Origin: CALZBJ01 sp945619025
GTDB taxonomy: Bacteria > Pseudomonadota > Gammaproteobacteria > Cardiobacteriales > Wohlfahrtiimonadaceae
Length of the DNA: 64,000 nt
Reading direction: 5' to 3'
NCBI GenBank assembly: GCA_945619025.1
Contig: CALZBJ010000001.1
Location: 124,001 to 188,000, forward strand
Positions 36,076-45,153 of this stretch are shown in pieces; position 1 is the stretch's first letter; every line of letters begins with the position of its first letter. The notes beneath the pieces are model-generated. The model did not search any database, was not told the origin of the DNA, and saw only the letters and a program-made list of their open reading frames with translations. The position numbers were made by a program, and so were the translations under genes.

Positions 36076-36996
36076 TTAGTCTTCATCGCCAATGTTGGGG
36101 ACGATGGTTTTTGCGATCGATTCATCAAGCGCCTCAAATTTAGCTAATTGAATGGCTTGATAGAGTTCCTCGCGGGTTTGCATATCGCCAAGTTTCTCCT
36201 TTTGCGTTCCTGTCGTGAAAATTTCGGTAAAAATGCGTTCATAGGCTTTTGCGGCAACGCGGAGCGAGGTGACGGGATAGATCACAATGCGACATCCCAT
36301 CGTCTCATATTCATCCGCCGTATAGTATGGCGTTCGGCCAAATTCCGTCATATTGGCTAATACTGGCGTATCCCCTAACGCAGTGCAGATTTCATTAAAT
36401 TCATCAGCTTTTAAGATCGCTTCAGGAAAAATAATGTCCGCCCCCGCTTCTACATACGCCTTTGCTCGCGCAATCGCTTCCGGCATGCCTTCAACGGTAC
36501 GAGCATCGGTACGCGCGACCACAACTAAACTCGGCGCAACCTCTTTTAATACCGCAATCTTTTGGCACATCTCTTCAACCGATACGAGCTGTTTGCCATT
36601 TAGATGACCGCATTTCTTCGGCAATTTTTGATCCTCAATCTGCACCGCAGCAACGCCCGCCTCCACCATTTCACGGGCGGTACGCGCCGCATTTAAAACG
36701 CCGCCATAACCGGTATCGATATCCACCAAAATCGGCAGATCAGTCGCGCGGACAATCTCTCGCGCTCGCTCCGCCACCTCCGTTGAGGTAATGATGCCTA
36801 AATCAGGCAGCCCCAAACTTGCGGTATACGCGCCCCCTGAAAGATAGAGCGCCTTAAATCCCACTTGCTTTGCGACAATGCCCGCCATCGCATCGTGAGC
36901 GCCGGGAATTTTAAGAATCGCACCCTCTTTAACTAGACGCATAAAGGTTTCGCTGAGCGCTTCTTGAGTCGAGGGTTTTGAAATAATCCACCCCAT
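36076..36996 (-). CDS. prpB: 2-methylisocitrate lyase
   Basis: PrpB splits 2-methylisocitrate to pyruvate and succinate, the last step of the methylcitrate cycle for propionate. The 306-residue enzyme has GAHDAMAGIVAKQVGFKALYLSGG, the Mg-binding VDIDTGYGG, the active-site KKCGHLNGK (catalytic Cys) and an ARTDAR strand. The start is ATG after AAGGAGTGATT. Here it is the last gene of prpC-prpD-prpB rather than the first, as in Enterobacteria. Confidence 0.95.
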   Translation of the reverse strand: MGWIISKPSTQEALSETFMRLVKEGAILKIPGAHDAMAGIVAKQVGFKALYLSGGAYTASLGLPDLGIITSTEVAERAREIVRATDLPILVDIDTGYGGVLNAARTAREMVEAGVAAVQIEDQKLPKKCGHLNGKQLVSVEEMCQKIAVLKEVAPSLVVVARTDARTVEGMPEAIARAKAYVEAGADIIFPEAILKADEFNEICTALGDTPVLANMTEFGRTPYYTADEYETMGCRIVIYPVTSLRVAAKAYERIFTEIFTTGTQKEKLGDMQTREELYQAIQLAKFEALDESIAKTIVPNIGDED

Positions 36997-37041
36997 AATC
37001 ACTCCTTATTACATTTCATTAATCGGATTGGATTCCCTAAA

Positions 37042-38490
37042 TTAAGGGGTCACAAAAAGCTCAACAAACTCGGTTACATCGGTCTTAGCTAAACGATCAT
37101 AATCAAAACAAACCGCCTCAATTTGATCCTTTTTAAACGGCGTGTAATGTGTGAGAAGATTATTACTGAACTTCTCAAGCACCACCGGAATGGCCTCTTT
37201 ACGGCGAAAACGATGCCCAAGCGGATACTCCACTTCGATTTTTTCAGTTGAAGTACCATCTTTGAAAAAGACCTGCATCGCATTGGCGATCGAGCGTTTA
37301 TCTGGATCGAGATACTCTTTGGAATAACGTAAATCTTCCACCACTTCCATCGTGTCGCGGAGCTTGTCAATCACGGGATCAGCCGCGGCCTCATCCTCAT
37401 AATCTTCCGAACGCACCGCCCCTTTATAGAGCGCAATCGCGGCAATATATTGCAAACAGTGATCGCGGTCTGCCGCATTTAAAAGTGGGCCGGTTTTATC
37501 GATAATACGAATGGCGGATTCATGCGTATGCAGCACAATTTTATCAATCTCATCGAGACGATCTTTCACCTCATTATGGAGGGTAATGCCACATTCTGCC
37601 GCCGTCTGCGCATGGAATTCTGCCGGATAGGGGACTTTAAATAGCACATGTTCCATCACATAGGAATCGAGTTTTCGCGCGAGCGTAATCTCTTTCCCTT
37701 CAAATAAAACATCCTGAAATCCCCAAGTCGGCGCCGAAAGTGCCGTGGGATAGCCCATCTCTCCTTTCATCGCCACCATCGCAAGATAGACCCCGCGACT
37801 TGTGGCATCGCCCGCCGCCCACGATTTACGCGATCCGGTATTCGGTGCATGGCGATAAGTACGCAGGCTCGAATTATCGATCCACGCATTGGAAAGCGCA
37901 TTGATCACCGTCTCTTTATCGCCGCCCAACATATGGGTCACCACCGCAGTTGTCGCGACTTTCACCAACAGCACATGATCGAGCCCGACGCGGTTAAATG
38001 AGTTATCCAACGCAATCACGCCCTGAATTTCATGGGCTTTAATCATCGCCGTGAGTACATCTTTCACCGTTAAGGGCGGTTTGCCTTTCGCGATATTTTG
38101 CCGGCTGAGATAATCCGCCACCGCTAAAATCCCGCCTAAGTTATCCGATGGATGGCCCCACTCTGCCGCAAGCCACGTATCGTTATAATCAAGCCAACGA
38201 ATAATGCAGCCAATATTAAACGCCGCCCGCACCGGATCGAGCACATAATTCGTGCCCGGAACGCGCGCGCCATTTAATACCACCGTATCGGGGACAATCG
38301 GCCCGAGCATTTTGGTACAGTCGGGAAAGTTGAGCGCTAAAATTCCGCATCCAATCGTATCGAGAAGCACACTACTCGCCGTTTCATAGGCTTCGCCACT
38401 GGTAATCTCGTGATCGACAACATACTCCGCGATCGTTCTTAAAAGTGCATCCACTTCGCGATTTTCATTGGTTTTAACTTTAACCACCAT
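37042..38490 (-). CDS. prpD: 2-methylcitrate dehydratase
   Basis: PrpD dehydrates 2-methylcitrate to cis-2-methylaconitate. The 482-residue MmgE/PrpD-family protein carries VLLDTIGCGILAL and FNIGCIIRWLDYNDTW. HPSDNLGGILAVADYLS and a C-terminal KIEVEYPLGHRFRR segment follow. AAGGAGTTTTTT lies directly before the ATG. It lies 68 bases after prpC and 45 bases before prpB, forming one operon that ends at the 35.9-kb terminator. No acnD/prpF pair is nearby. Confidence 0.95.
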   Translation of the reverse strand: MVVKVKTNENREVDALLRTIAEYVVDHEITSGEAYETASSVLLDTIGCGILALNFPDCTKMLGPIVPDTVVLNGARVPGTNYVLDPVRAAFNIGCIIRWLDYNDTWLAAEWGHPSDNLGGILAVADYLSRQNIAKGKPPLTVKDVLTAMIKAHEIQGVIALDNSFNRVGLDHVLLVKVATTAVVTHMLGGDKETVINALSNAWIDNSSLRTYRHAPNTGSRKSWAAGDATSRGVYLAMVAMKGEMGYPTALSAPTWGFQDVLFEGKEITLARKLDSYVMEHVLFKVPYPAEFHAQTAAECGITLHNEVKDRLDEIDKIVLHTHESAIRIIDKTGPLLNAADRDHCLQYIAAIALYKGAVRSEDYEDEAAADPVIDKLRDTMEVVEDLRYSKEYLDPDKRSIANAMQVFFKDGTSTEKIEVEYPLGHRFRRKEAIPVVLEKFSNNLLTHYTPFKKDQIEAVCFDYDRLAKTDVTEFVELFVTP

Positions 38491-38558
38491 AAAAAACTCC
38501 TTAATTTAATGCGTTTGAATCATTGAATAAACTATCTTTTTAAAGGGTTTGGAGCGAG

Positions 38559-39677
38559 CTACAGCGCGCCATTTTCCCCATAGGCAGGCCCGATATAATC
38601 CGCTCTCGGTCTAAAAATACGGTTATTGGAATGTTGCTCTAAAACGTGTGAGCAGAGCCCGACGGTTCGTGCGCAGAAAAAGATCGGAGTATAGAGCTCA
38701 ACGGGAATCCCAAGCTCCCAATAAACCGGCGCAGCGGGATAATCAAGATTGGGGTAGAGCCCTTTTTCCGCCGCCATAATCTCAGCGCCTTTTTCACACA
38801 TATCAAGGTAGGTATCGTCCTCTTTAATGCGGCATAATTCGCGAAGCGCCTCACGCATTACTAGCGCGCGGGGGTCCACTTTTTTCATATAAACCCGATG
38901 CCCAAAGCCCATAATTTTGTCTTTATTGGCGAGCCGATTACGAATCATAGTTTCCATCCCCTCCACCGTTTCAGCCTCAAGGAGCATCTCCATCACCGCC
39001 TCATTCGCGCCGCCATGAAGGTTACCTTTTAACGAGGCCACCGCCCCAACGAGTGCGCCGTATAGATCGGAGTTTGTCGAGGCAATCGATCGCGCGGTAA
39101 AGGTGGAGTTCGGCAGTTCATGCTCACTGTATAAAAGGAGCGATTTATCGAAGGTATCGATCTCAAATTGCGTCGGTTTTTTACCGGTAATCATATAGAG
39201 AAAGTTTTCGCTATAACCCATCGATGGATCCGGCGGGACAATCGGCTCATCGTGCAGAATATGGTAGCCATTGGCGACGATTGTCGGGATTTTGCCTAAA
39301 AGCTCATAGGCTTGTTCACGATTTTTCTCCGGCGAGCGATCGTCTAAATCGGTATCGTACCCCGCTAAAATTGAGATGCCCGTCCGCAAAAGATCCATCG
39401 GGTGAGTCGTTTTCGGTAAGAGTTTAAAGATCTCATAGACGCTTTCAGGGAGCTCATAATGCTCTTTCAAACGCACCTCAACCGCATTTCGTTCGGCCTC
39501 CGTTGGGAGTCTTCCTTCAATTAAAAGGTGGGCGACATCAAGATATTTCTTCTTCCCTGCGAGCTCAATCAGATCAAATCCTTTGATCAAAATACGACTC
39601 TCCACCACATCTAAGTTGGAGATAGAGGTTTGTACTGCAATGATCCCTTCTAAACCGGGCGTGAACTGATTTGTCAT
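38559..39677 (-). CDS. prpC: 2-methylcitrate synthase
   Basis: PrpC condenses propionyl-CoA with oxaloacetate. The 372-residue citrate-synthase-fold enzyme begins TPGLEGIIAVQTSISNLD. It carries HELPNSTFTARSIASTNSDLYGA, LHGGANEAVMEML, GFGHRVYMKKVDPRA and PNLDYPAAPVYWELGIP. The start is set by GGAGGAAGTTAAC before MTNQFTPG; the longer frame to 39758 lacks a ribosome-binding site. The methylcitrate rather than citrate role comes from the operon. No prpR regulator or prpE ligase is adjacent. Confidence 0.94.
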   Translation of the reverse strand: MTNQFTPGLEGIIAVQTSISNLDVVESRILIKGFDLIELAGKKKYLDVAHLLIEGRLPTEAERNAVEVRLKEHYELPESVYEIFKLLPKTTHPMDLLRTGISILAGYDTDLDDRSPEKNREQAYELLGKIPTIVANGYHILHDEPIVPPDPSMGYSENFLYMITGKKPTQFEIDTFDKSLLLYSEHELPNSTFTARSIASTNSDLYGALVGAVASLKGNLHGGANEAVMEMLLEAETVEGMETMIRNRLANKDKIMGFGHRVYMKKVDPRALVMREALRELCRIKEDDTYLDMCEKGAEIMAAEKGLYPNLDYPAAPVYWELGIPVELYTPIFFCARTVGLCSHVLEQHSNNRIFRPRADYIGPAYGENGAL

Positions 39678-40285
39678 GTTAACTTCCTCCGTTAATTGAC
39701 GCTTGAACGTGGCGCATAAACGCCGTGGGTGCTGCAAATCACCGTCCTCTCTTTTCATTATGGATTTATGATTGATCTTAGTTATTAATGAGATTTCGGG
39801 GATTTTAATGAAATAACGTTTGCCATCGAATATGTGAAACGCCTTACCAGTAACCTATTGTTATTTTTATCATCTACTGACTGATTTTTAATCTACCTCA
39901 GATATAACACGGCGCTTTTCCCTTTCCCAAATTAAAATTTTTAATCCATTTTTTATTTCTTTTCTTTAAAAATCAGCGTGCTATAGTGATTGTTTGTGCC
40001 CCATCAAAATGGGTATCCCCGTTTTTATCCGCTCGTTCGATTCTTCTCGAATCCATACCGGTTTTACCAGTCTTTACAACTCCGCTCTCACTCCACCCCA
40101 TTTCGCTTCTCAATTGCTAAAATTTTGATCTATTTCAATAAAAAATTTTTCTTTTAAATCCGTTTATTTTTTAATTTTTCAAACCCGCCCATTGATTCAT
40201 ATCGCAATATTCGCCCGCCTTTACATAAATTTCGATAAAATGAAGGGAGATTGCATTACTTTTCTATTCCAAAAAGGAGATCGTC
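39678..40285. other. AT-rich intergenic region between prpC and the aldehyde dehydrogenase
   Basis: There is no gene I can support in these 608 bases. The stretch is rich in T/A runs. An extended -10 (TGCTATAGT, 39979-39987) on the plus strand could start the aldehyde dehydrogenase transcript with a leader of about 290 bases. On the minus strand a CATAAT near 39765 is the best prpC candidate, with no good -35. I found no large inverted repeat. Confidence 0.4.
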
Positions 40286-41680
40286 ATGAGTACATTTACT
40301 GTCTATAATCCCGCAACGGGAGCGGCCATTAAGGACGTTCCGATCGATACCAACGAACAGGTGGAAGCGAAGATTAATGCTGGATTTGAGGCGTTTTTAG
40401 ATTGGCGCGATACCACCGCTTATGAGCGTGCTGAACTGCTGCATAAATGGGCCGATGCGATCATGGCGGAAAAATCCTCGATTGCGCGGACGATGACCGA
40501 AGAAAATGGTAAACCTTTAACCGAATCCTTGGGCGAGGTGAATTACGCGGTGAGCTATATTCGCTGGTATGCCGAAGAGGCAAAACGGCTCTATGGCCGC
40601 ACGATTCCTGCAGGCTCGCGGGATAAACGCCTTCTTGTCACTCAACAAGGGATTGGACTTGTCGCCGCAATTACCCCGTGGAACTTCCCCGCCGCGATGA
40701 TGACCCGTAAAGCCGCGCCCGCCATTGCTGCAGGGTGCGCATTTATCGTCAAACCGGCGGAAGAGACGCCGCTTACGACCATTCGTCTTATTGAACTTGC
40801 CCATCAAGCGGGCTTTCCGTTTAATTTAATTCAATGCGTCAATGGTGATGGTCCGCGAATTGGCGAGATTTTTACCTCACACGCGCGCATTCGTAAAATC
40901 ACCTTTACCGGCTCGACGTACGTTGGAAAACTCCTGATGAAAAACAGTGCCGACAGCGTGAAACATATCACCATGGAGCTTGGTGGTCACGCGCCATTTA
41001 TTATCTGTGAAGATGCCGATATGGATCTTGTGATTCCGCAAGCAATCGCCTCGAAATTCCGTAACGCAGGACAAACCTGTGTCTGCGCCAATCGTTTTAT
41101 TGTCCACGCCTCACGCTATGATGAATTTTGTGAGCGTTTTACTGAGGAAGCGGCGAAACTCAATCTTGGCAATGGGCTCGAAAGCGATACCGATATTGGC
41201 CCTGTGATCAATCAAAAAGGGTACGGGAAAATTATGGATCAGATCGAAGATGCGGTCACTAAAGGGGCAAATGTTCTCCTTGGTGGAAGTGGCATTGCCG
41301 ATTTTGACAAAGAGACCTTTTTCGTTCGTCCCACCATTTTAGGGGATGTAACGCTTGAGATGGATATTATGCACGAAGAGACCTTTGGTCCTGTGGCGCC
41401 GGTCTATCGTTATTATGATCTTGATGATGCGATTGCCATTGCAAACGGCACGCCGTACGGACTTGCGGCCTACTTCTTTACCGAGAATTATAAACGCGCC
41501 CTTAAACTTCATAAAGCGCTCGACTTTGGTATCGTCGGCTGGAATGATGGCCTTCCAAGTGCGGCGCAAGTGCCCTTTGGTGGCATGAAAGAGAGTGGCA
41601 TCGGCCGAGAAGGTGGCGTTGAAGGGATTGAGGCCTATCTTGAGACGAAATATCTCTCTATCGGTGGTCTCACAGAATAA
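40286..41680 (+). CDS. NAD(P)-dependent succinate-semialdehyde dehydrogenase-like aldehyde dehydrogenase
   Basis: The 464-residue enzyme belongs to the aldehyde dehydrogenase superfamily. It has the cofactor-site AITPWNFPAAMMTRKAAPAIAAG and FTGSTYVGK. The general-base Glu is in MELGGHAP, the nucleophile Cys in GQTCVCANR, and PFGGMKESGIGREG is near the C terminus. The last motif and the overall sequence favour the GabD/Sad group (succinate semialdehyde to succinate). No gabT neighbour is present, so the true substrate is uncertain. AAAAAGGAGATCGTC precedes the ATG. Confidence 0.9.
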   Translation: MSTFTVYNPATGAAIKDVPIDTNEQVEAKINAGFEAFLDWRDTTAYERAELLHKWADAIMAEKSSIARTMTEENGKPLTESLGEVNYAVSYIRWYAEEAKRLYGRTIPAGSRDKRLLVTQQGIGLVAAITPWNFPAAMMTRKAAPAIAAGCAFIVKPAEETPLTTIRLIELAHQAGFPFNLIQCVNGDGPRIGEIFTSHARIRKITFTGSTYVGKLLMKNSADSVKHITMELGGHAPFIICEDADMDLVIPQAIASKFRNAGQTCVCANRFIVHASRYDEFCERFTEEAAKLNLGNGLESDTDIGPVINQKGYGKIMDQIEDAVTKGANVLLGGSGIADFDKETFFVRPTILGDVTLEMDIMHEETFGPVAPVYRYYDLDDAIAIANGTPYGLAAYFFTENYKRALKLHKALDFGIVGWNDGLPSAAQVPFGGMKESGIGREGGVEGIEAYLETKYLSIGGLTE

Positions 41681-41697
41681 TTAAACTCACATAATGC

Positions 41698-41747
41698 AAA
41701 AAGGATCGAGATTTTCATGTTATTAACATGGATCTCGATCCTTTTTT
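41698..41747 (+). terminator. long Rho-independent terminator after the aldehyde dehydrogenase
   Basis: A perfect 15-bp stem, AAAAAGGATCGAGAT (41698-41712) with ATCTCGATCCTTTTT (41732-41746), ends in T residues. The loop carries a further CATGTT/AACATG pairing. Confidence 0.9.
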
Positions 41748-41815
41748 ACTCAATAACTACATATTTTGACACATAATTTCGTTAAAACATCAAACTTAGA
41801 ACTGTTATAGTAGGT

Positions 41816-41821
41816 ATCTTA
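41816..41821 (+). promoter_or_regulatory. candidate extended -10 promoter for the 96-residue ORF
   Basis: TGTTATAGT (TG at 41813-41814, hexamer 41816-41821) lies 30 bases before the ORF start, downstream of the strong terminator. This suggests an independent transcript. The -35 is not recognisable. Confidence 0.4.
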
Positions 41822-41845
41822 AAAATTTACAAAAGGAAAAGTAGT

Positions 41846-42136
41846 ATGACAATGAATGAGATTCTCAATATGAGTTTAAAAGAATTTGAAGAAATTTCTA
41901 TCTCACCTCTAGCAAGTCCACCGTCTTTTTTTCATGAAGAAAAAGAGTTGATTTATTTATCATCATTAGGTGAACCACCTATGAACTCAAATAATAAAAC
42001 TAAGCTAGAACAGGCGCTTAAAAAGATTCAAGATCTTATAAACTCAGGACTCTATCCTGAAGATATTAAAGCTATAAAAATCGCTATAGCTGAATTAGAT
42101 AGAGATTTCCTAATTGACCATTTAAAAAATATCTAA
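41846..42136 (+). CDS. orphan small hypothetical protein
   Basis: I do not recognise this 96-residue protein. It has no signal peptide or membrane segment and looks soluble and acidic. The N-terminal half is low-complexity (SLKEFEEISISPLASPPSFF). The C-terminal half is predicted helical and amphipathic (KLEQALKKIQDLINSGL, then IKAIKIAIAELDRDFLIDHL). An AAAAGGAAAAGTAGT ribosome-binding site and a candidate promoter support it as real. The codons are visibly more AT-rich than those of its neighbours. Its stop is two bases from the convergent ybaK stop, so no terminator separates them. Recent acquisition is possible. Confidence 0.7.
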   Translation: MTMNEILNMSLKEFEEISISPLASPPSFFHEEKELIYLSSLGEPPMNSNNKTKLEQALKKIQDLINSGLYPEDIKAIKIAIAELDRDFLIDHLKNI

Positions 42137-42138
42137 TT

Positions 42139-42618
42139 CTATTTAGATACATTGACGGGAATCGCGCCTCGATGACGCAATACTTCGGGGGTAATTTTCA
42201 GGATAAAGCCCCGTTTCCCCCCATTAATATAGAGCTCATCGAGATCAAAAATCGTCGATTCAGCATAGATCGGAAGATCAGCGCGAATGCCAAAAGGAGA
42301 AGTGCCACCAAATTCATAGCCGGTCCAGCGGTGCGCATCTTTATACTCTGCTGGCTCTGTTTTTTTAACGCCCGCGACATTGGCAAGCGTTTTGGTATCA
42401 ACGTGGCAATCGCCATGCATTAACACCATCAGCCCTTTTCGATTTTCATCAATAAAGACCAGACTTTTAATCACTAAATGCTCATCAACGCCAAGCCAAT
42501 CGGCGGTGGATTTGGTGCCACTTAAGGTTTTATCGGCATATAAAAACGGCTCAAACGGCTGTTTTTCGCTCTCTAAATAGCGAATGCCCGGGGTTTTAGG
42601 GAATTTAACTCGGCTCAT
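42139..42618 (-). CDS. ybaK: Cys-tRNA(Pro) deacylase, YbaK/EbsC family
   Basis: This 159-residue trans-editing protein of the INS/YbaK fold hydrolyses mischarged Cys-tRNA(Pro). Family motifs include VIKSLVFIDENRKGLMVLMHGD (with the conserved Lys), GYEFGGTSPFG and the C-terminal INGGKRGFILKITPEVL. GAGGAACTTCTCAATT precedes the ATG. Confidence 0.92.
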   Translation of the reverse strand: MSRVKFPKTPGIRYLESEKQPFEPFLYADKTLSGTKSTADWLGVDEHLVIKSLVFIDENRKGLMVLMHGDCHVDTKTLANVAGVKKTEPAEYKDAHRWTGYEFGGTSPFGIRADLPIYAESTIFDLDELYINGGKRGFILKITPEVLRHRGAIPVNVSK

Positions 42619-42693
42619 AATTGAGAAGTTCCTCGTATTAATATCGACTAGAATCGCTCTATTATACGCCGAATATTGTGCGATTTTTAGCGC

Positions 42694-43221
42694 TTAGTTC
42701 ATTGCGCCCCATTTTGATAATCGGCTCTGCCAATAAGGGGTATCGATGCGGGTAATTTCTACCTTACGACCCGTTCCCGGTGCGTGAACCATGCGATTAT
42801 TGCCTACATAAATGCCGGCGTGGGAGACCTGTTTACCGTTAATTTTAAAGAAGAGTACATCCCCTTCGGCTGGGCGTTTTGCGACGCTCATATGCGCTTC
42901 TTGCTCGCGCGTTGTCCGCGGTAATCCCACATCAATGCCCTGGTAGACATGTTGCACTAACCCGCTGCAATCAAACCCGGTTGAGGGTGAAGTGCCGCCG
43001 AGGCGATAGGGCGTTCCAACGAATTTCTTCGCATCATTAACCACCTGCTCGCGCTTTGCGGTTAGTACCGTCGGCTCTTTTTTCGCTTTTACCCGTGCGC
43101 TCTTAGCGCTACTGCCATTTTCCCCGTCTGATCCCGAGGTTGTCGCGCATGCCGTTAAAACAATGCCCGCACATAGTGTCAAAAGGAGTTTTCCACCCCG
43201 TTTAAACGTCTGCTCCACCAT
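42694..43221 (-). CDS. mepS: NlpC/P60 family lipoprotein (Spr/MepS-like murein endopeptidase)
   Basis: This 175-residue lipoprotein has a signal peptide ending in the lipobox LTAC (acylated Cys near residue 25). A basic linker leads to a C-terminal NlpC/P60 domain with the catalytic Cys in GFDCSGLVQHVY and His in VSHAGIYVGNNRMVHAP. MepS-type enzymes cut the D-Ala-mDAP cross-link to make room for wall growth. Which NlpC subfamily it belongs to is inferred from size and lipobox. The ATG follows AAGGAGCGGCTGTG; a GTG sits one codon upstream. Confidence 0.85.
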   Translation of the reverse strand: MVEQTFKRGGKLLLTLCAGIVLTACATTSGSDGENGSSAKSARVKAKKEPTVLTAKREQVVNDAKKFVGTPYRLGGTSPSTGFDCSGLVQHVYQGIDVGLPRTTREQEAHMSVAKRPAEGDVLFFKINGKQVSHAGIYVGNNRMVHAPGTGRKVEITRIDTPYWQSRLSKWGAMN

Positions 43222-43333
43222 CACAGCCGCTCCTTATATTCGTGTTTTTGTTTTGCAAAAATAATCCGTTGAGGCGATCTATTTTGCCATATCTAAAAAA
43301 TATCGCCACATAAAAGTGCGCTTCTGTGAATGT

Positions 43334-44722
43334 CTACATTTCCGTATCATTCAGCTCCCGCTTTCCCCGCTTTTGCTCGGCGCCGATAAAGAGTGCGATC
43401 AATGCGAGCGGCAGCACAAAGAGCGTCGGGCTCAGATAGGGATGAAGCGGTTCACTAAAGCCGAAAATATTGCACCAAATCGTCCGGCTAGTAATCAAAA
43501 AAAGTGTACTACCAAGCGCCCCGACAAGAAGCGTATAAAAAGCTGCTCGCTCGTTAAAGGATTTAATATAAAATGCGCCGAAAAGAAGTGGGAAATGGGC
43601 ACTTGCTGCCCACGAAAACGCAATCCCAAACAGAAAAGCGAGATTCACCCCTTCAAAGAGATAGGCAAGGAACGCGCTTAACAGCAGCATAACGCCTAAG
43701 CTCGCCCGCGCAACAAGTGGATTCTCTTTAAATTCTGGCGCAATGAGTGGCAATAAATCTTGGATAATGTTCGCGCCCATCGCCATCACGAGCCCCGCCA
43801 TCACCGCTAAAATGGTGACAAACACCACAATCGCAAAGAGATAGGTAAAGAGATCACCGCCTAAAAAGTCCGCTAAATGCATCAGCGCCATATTCGCCCC
43901 GCCTGTGAGCGTTTCACCATAAAAAATCACATAGGCGCCAAAGCCGACGATCAGATTCATCACAAAAAAGAGCGCGATTAAAAAGCTCGCAAAGATCGCC
44001 GAGAGTACCGCCGTTCTCGGTTTTTTAACGGTGAAAAAGCGCATCAACACATGGGGAAGCCCCAAAAGCCCGAGCAGTAAACCAAGCACTAATGAGGCTT
44101 GCTCAACGCCGCCCGCGATTTTCACGCTCGGCATAAATCCGTTTGAATCCCCAAGCTCGCGCGCCCTTGCCCAGAGATTTGGAACTGAATAGCCCATCTC
44201 GCGCCAAACTAAAAAGAGCATCGTGCCGGCAAAGCCAAAAAGAATCATCGCTTTACTGCTCTGAACGAGCGTCGTCGCCTTCATACCGCCCATAAACACA
44301 AGCCCCGCCGTCAAGCAAACCACCAACATGAGCGAGTGCGTATAAGAGAGATTAAAGAGCAGTTTTAACAGCGTGCCCGCCCCCATCAATTGCACTAAAA
44401 GATAAAATAGACTGATAAGGAGTGAGGTTGAGCCACTTAAAATTTGTAATCGCGTGGAATGAAAACACTGATTGAGCACGCCACTAATGGTATACGCGCC
44501 CGAGCGTCTCAATTTATCGGCAAATAAAATGAGGAGTAATGGCCAGCCGACAAGCGTTGCCACTGCGTAAAAGAGCGAGTCCATGCCTTGGCTAAAATAC
44601 ATGGCGATGGAGCCCAAAAAGGCCGCCGCCGAGAGATAATCCCCAGCAAGGGCCCAACCATTTTGCCATGCGCTAATTTGCCGGCCGGCTAAGAAAAATT
44701 GCGACGATCCAGAAGATTTCAT
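43334..44722 (-). CDS. ActP-like cation/solute symporter lacking the first membrane segment
   Basis: This 462-residue sodium:solute symporter (SSS) family protein is closest to acetate permease ActP by eye. It shows FFLAGRQISAWQNGWALAGDYLSAAAFLG and the second segment onward through an SSS core (LLVQLMGAGTLLKLLFNLSY). It begins at the loop that follows the first membrane helix in ActP. No such helix is encoded upstream, because a TAA closes its frame 14 codons before the ATG. The ATG overlaps the stop of the small DUF485-like gene (ATGA). Substrate unknown; acetate or another short acid is the guess. Confidence 0.82.
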   Translation of the reverse strand: MKSSGSSQFFLAGRQISAWQNGWALAGDYLSAAAFLGSIAMYFSQGMDSLFYAVATLVGWPLLLILFADKLRRSGAYTISGVLNQCFHSTRLQILSGSTSLLISLFYLLVQLMGAGTLLKLLFNLSYTHSLMLVVCLTAGLVFMGGMKATTLVQSSKAMILFGFAGTMLFLVWREMGYSVPNLWARARELGDSNGFMPSVKIAGGVEQASLVLGLLLGLLGLPHVLMRFFTVKKPRTAVLSAIFASFLIALFFVMNLIVGFGAYVIFYGETLTGGANMALMHLADFLGGDLFTYLFAIVVFVTILAVMAGLVMAMGANIIQDLLPLIAPEFKENPLVARASLGVMLLLSAFLAYLFEGVNLAFLFGIAFSWAASAHFPLLFGAFYIKSFNERAAFYTLLVGALGSTLFLITSRTIWCNIFGFSEPLHPYLSPTLFVLPLALIALFIGAEQKRGKRELNDTEM

Positions 44723-44946
44723 GAATGCACTCCTCCTTCTTCTTCGTCTCGGAGCTCTCTTTTAAGATAATAGATGGCAAATATTCCGCCGATCAAAACC
44801 GCCCAAACCATCACAACCACGCCGAGGAAAATCGAAAGTGGCCAGCCCATAAATTCAAGGCGTGCGAGTGTTTCCGGACAATAGTAGAGCCCAAGATAGT
44901 AGAGCACCATCGGAATGATGAGCAGCAGCGTTAAAATCAAGCGCAT
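44719..44946 (-). CDS. DUF485-like small membrane partner of the symporter
   Basis: The 75-residue protein has two membrane segments (residues 3-22 and about 34-58) separated by a CPETLARLEF loop, ending in a charged tail, KRELRDEEEGG. Size, topology and the overlap with an ActP-like gene match the YjcH/DUF485 family. The family's cytoplasmic N-terminal helix is missing. The start follows AAGGAGATTTC; a longer frame begins 12 codons upstream without a ribosome-binding site. Its function as a symporter accessory subunit is inferred. Confidence 0.7.
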   Translation of the reverse strand: MRLILTLLLIIPMVLYYLGLYYCPETLARLEFMGWPLSIFLGVVVMVWAVLIGGIFAIYYLKRELRDEEEGGVHS

Positions 44947-45153
44947 GAAATCTCCTTGTTTGTCGTAGAAAACCGCTCCCATTATACGCCTTTATCCGCT
45001 GAAATATAGCCAGCGAAATCCGCCCATTTCCAGCACAAACCGCCTCTTTTTACCCGTGCTTTTTACCCACCTGTAAAGGATTTAGTCTATAATAGAAAGA
45101 ATTACTGCTTTGAGGATCTGCCTCACATTCATAACAATACTAAAGGAACGATC

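Noticed and set aside
43316..43681. 121-codon plus-strand ORF opposite the symporter gene
   Set aside because: It is antisense to a conserved transporter and lacks a ribosome-binding site or recognisable residues.
44719..44760. Frameshift between the DUF485-like gene and the symporter
   Set aside because: The symporter has a proper ATGA-coupled start. Its frame upstream encodes only Arg-rich sequence before a stop, so no missing helix would be recovered by joining frames.
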